Below, one piece after another: positions 62,265-64,000 of a stretch of 64,000 nt of DNA. Under the pieces are notes generated by a model. The model made no database searches. It worked only from the letters and a program-made list of their open reading frames with translations, and was not told where the DNA came from. Where the stretch lies: NCBI GenBank assembly GCA_025054935.1, contig JANWZD010000008.1:34633-98632 (forward strand). Reading direction: 5' to 3'. The position numbers and the translations under genes are program-made. This DNA is from Dehalococcoidia bacterium. Lineage in GTDB: Bacteria; Chloroflexota; Dehalococcoidia; SpSt-223. Numbering within the stretch: position 1 is the first letter of the stretch; every line of letters begins with the position of its first letter.

Positions 62265-62993
62265 CTACCCCATGGATGGCACTGGCCAGAACGCGGCAAG
62301 CCGTCCGACCAGCATGGCGACAATGTAGGACCGGTCGGTGAGGAACAGCACGCCGACAGCGATGAGCGTCAGCCCGGAGAGCGCGCTGAGCGGGCCGCTC
62401 ACTCGGCGCAGCGCGCGCCAAGCGCCGAGCAGGCGGCTCAGTCCGACCCCGACCGCGACGAAGGGGAGCCCGAGGCCAAGGGAGTAGGCGAGCAGCAGCA
62501 GCCCCGCTTGGCCGACCGTCTCGCGGGTGCCGGCGTAGAACAGGATCGAGGCGAGGATCGGCCCGATGCAGGGCGTCCAGCCGAAGGCGAAGGCCATCCC
62601 GAGGAGCACGGGGCCAGCCGGGCCAAGCGCCTCACGCGGGAGATGAACGCGTCGGTCGGCCTGCAGAAACCGCGGCCCGATGCCGATCAGCGTCAGCCCC
62701 ATTACGATGAGGAGTGCTCCGCCGGCGCGGTAAAGCACGGGGCGGACCCCCTCCATGGCCGCGCCAACCAGCCCGGCCGACATGCCGAGCGCGACAAAGA
62801 CGAAGGTAAACCCGAGGACGAACAGCAAGGTCGTGCCAAGCACCCGGGTGATCGGCGCAGGCCGGTCGAGGGACGCGCCGGAGACGTACGCGACATAGCC
62901 CGGCACGAGCGGCGCAACGCACGGCGAGAGGAACGAGACAAGCCCGGCCAGGAAGGCGACGGTCCAGCTGACGTGCGGAACGAGGTCGGTCAC
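62265..62993 (-). CDS. ccdA: Cytochrome c biogenesis protein CcdA
   Basis: A 242-residue membrane protein with six helices carrying reducing electrons across the membrane from thioredoxin to ResA/CcmH. It has the helix-1 motif LVSFLSPCVAPLVPGY, the helix-4 motif FAFGWTPCIGPILASIL with the two key Cys, and internal pseudosymmetry. The GTG start overlaps the resA stop (GTGA). Confidence 0.92.
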   Translation of the reverse strand: MTDLVPHVSWTVAFLAGLVSFLSPCVAPLVPGYVAYVSGASLDRPAPITRVLGTTLLFVLGFTFVFVALGMSAGLVGAAMEGVRPVLYRAGGALLIVMGLTLIGIGPRFLQADRRVHLPREALGPAGPVLLGMAFAFGWTPCIGPILASILFYAGTRETVGQAGLLLLAYSLGLGLPFVAVGVGLSRLLGAWRALRRVSGPLSALSGLTLIAVGVLFLTDRSYIVAMLVGRLAAFWPVPSMG

Positions 62994-63571
62994 TTCGTCA
63001 ACTCATCCAGCAGGAGCGCAATCTGCCGGTCGGTCAACGGCCCGACCCACTTGCGGACGATCATGCCGTTGCGGTCGATGAAGAACGACTCTGGGACGCC
63101 TCCAACGCCGTAGTCGATTGCGACCGCGCCAGTCGGGTCGAGGCCGTTCGGGTAGGTGATGCCATGCCGCTGGATGAAAGCGCGGGCGTTCTGCTCGCTA
63201 TCCCACACCCCAACGCCGACGAGGACAAGTCCCGTGGACGCGTAGCGCTGAGCGGCCCGCTCGAGCACCGGCGCTTCCTCGATGCACGGGCCGCACCACG
63301 ATGCCCAGAAGTTGACCAGCACCGGCCGGCCGCGCAATTCGTCGAGCGAGAGGGTCGAGCCATCGAAGAGGCGAAGAGTGAACGGCCGCGCCGGCCGCGG
63401 CTCGATCGGCACGTCGCCGCGCGGCTTTCCCGAGACCAGCAGCCCATAGCCGAGCAGTCCGAGCAGTGCGATGGCAACAGCGAAAACAAAGCCGATCCCG
63501 ATCAGCCGCCCAACGGTCCATGTCGGGGAAGAGGGCTCGAGCGATGCCGATCGGTCGAGGGTGGAGGTCAT
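62990..63571 (-). CDS. resA: Thiol-disulfide oxidoreductase ResA/CcmG-type
   Basis: A 193-residue membrane-anchored thioredoxin-like protein. An N-terminal helix (LIGIGFVFAVAIALLGLLG, about 22-40) leads to the redoxin domain with FWASWCGPCIEE (Cys-Gly-Pro-Cys active site), IDYGVGGVPESFFID with the cis-Pro and RKWVGPLT. It reduces apocytochrome c thiols using electrons from CcdA. ATG at 63571 is chosen; an upstream TTG lacks a site. First gene of resA-ccdA-ccmH. Confidence 0.9.
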   Translation of the reverse strand: MTSTLDRSASLEPSSPTWTVGRLIGIGFVFAVAIALLGLLGYGLLVSGKPRGDVPIEPRPARPFTLRLFDGSTLSLDELRGRPVLVNFWASWCGPCIEEAPVLERAAQRYASTGLVLVGVGVWDSEQNARAFIQRHGITYPNGLDPTGAVAIDYGVGGVPESFFIDRNGMIVRKWVGPLTDRQIALLLDELTK

Positions 63572-63660
63572 CGTGCCTTTCGCGACATCCGGAAATCCGG
63601 CTGTCTCCAAAATTGTATCCGAGAACGGCGGCGGCGTCTTCCGACGTGAGCGCTGAGCAC

Positions 63661-63852
63661 TCAGGCGTTGTCGAACCGCGCGCGCACTGTCTGGACCTCA
63701 CCGAGAGCGCGCAGCAGGCGCAGCGCCCCGCGGTGCGCTTCCTCAGAAGCGCCCGCGCACCCGTCCTCGAGCGTGATGACGCCGCAGCCGCGGTCGACTG
63801 CCTCACGCGCGGTGCGCTCGACCCAAAGCTGACCGCCAACGCGCTCCCTCAC
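63661..63852 (-). pseudogene. C-terminal remnant of an isochorismatase-like hydrolase
   Basis: A 63-residue frame whose middle, VERTAREAVDRGCGVITLED and GCAGASEEAHRGAL, matches the C-terminal third of isochorismatase-family cysteine hydrolases (CVESTAREAxxRGYxVxVxEDAC). The usual catalytic Cys position reads Trp (LWVERTA), and upstream sequence to the window edge does not look like the rest of the domain. It is therefore a truncated or decayed gene rather than an active one. Confidence 0.45.
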
Positions 63853-64000
63853 CTCGCGGTGCGAGGCGGTGAGAGCGGCACGCTCCCTAGCCTCGGGCGA
63901 CGACCTCCGTCCGACCGCGCTGTCAAGGAAAGCCGCTCTCTGCGCGCTGGGGGGCGCAGCGAGAAGGCATAGCGCATGCTGTCACAGCGGTCTCATCCGG

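Overview
The window is about 64 kb of GC-rich bacterial chromosome. It carries no phage, plasmid or complete insertion-sequence genes. The gene content best fits a Chloroflexota-type bacterium, perhaps a thermophilic relative of Thermomicrobia. The pointers are an hspR-dnaK pair behind a HAIR-type operator, an adenosylcobalamin-dependent (class II) ribonucleotide reductase under NrdR, an LLM-class flavin oxidoreductase, several Tat/lipoprotein signals, and a CcdA/ResA/CcmH cytochrome c maturation set. The phylum is an inference; there is no 16S gene here.

Layout. 0-6.3 kb: a hydantoinase/dihydropyrimidinase, then nrdR-nrdJ, where nrdJ holds a 351-residue intein directly before the radical cysteine. 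6.3-12 kb: greA, lysS, serS, a double-hotdog dehydratase and a secreted intradiol dioxygenase. 12-15.5 kb: tRNA-Arg(CCT), an ATP:corrinoid adenosyltransferase (which makes the NrdJ cofactor), a glycosyltransferase, a membrane protein and a methyltransferase with a clear terminator. 15.6-18.8 kb: a tiny Cys-rich protein antisense to the end of a membrane HD-GYP phosphodiesterase gene, a FecR-like membrane protein and a KGG-repeat stress protein. 19.2-20.9 kb: an exported glycosidase-like protein.

20.9-25.1 kb is a gene-poor region of decayed DNA. It holds REP-like palindromes, several short tandem repeats, a small two-gene unit and a frameshifted winged-helix pseudogene. 25.2-31.1 kb is a dense run of a GYD protein, a short CysRS/MshC-like enzyme and a surface-glycan set of three glycosyltransferases plus a GT87-like membrane protein. 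31.1-36 kb: yifB/comM, a BASS-type transporter, an orphan NarL response regulator and glycerate 2-kinase. 36.3-42.1 kb: a TetR regulator, an LLM oxidoreductase and glcDEF (glycolate oxidase); with glycerate kinase this suggests glycolate/glycerate use.

42-49.7 kb: holB, lysA, a YfhO-like membrane protein and small proteins, including a thioesterase and a Uma2 nuclease-like protein. 50.1-52.2 kb: the E1 alpha and beta subunits of a 2-oxoacid dehydrogenase. 53.2-55.6 kb: hspR-dnaK. 56-57.4 kb: a BON protein and dprA. 57.4-58.6 kb: a second repeat-rich desert with the same REP-like family. 58.6-61.2 kb: a TPP-riboswitch operon thiG-thiE/thiS(fused)-HIT-Nudix. 61.8-63.6 kb: resA-ccdA-ccmH. The right edge has a remnant of an isochorismatase-like gene.

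Genes are tightly packed with many 4-bp stop/start overlaps (GTGA, TTGA, ATGA). The exceptions are the deserts at 20.9-24.1, 52.2-53.2 and 57.4-58.6 kb, where long open frames look like high-GC artefacts. The points most worth following are the ThiE-ThiS fusion with an internal ribosome-binding site, the intein beside the radical cysteine, the REP-like repeat family, the MshC-length CysRS and the antisense Cys-rich micro-protein.
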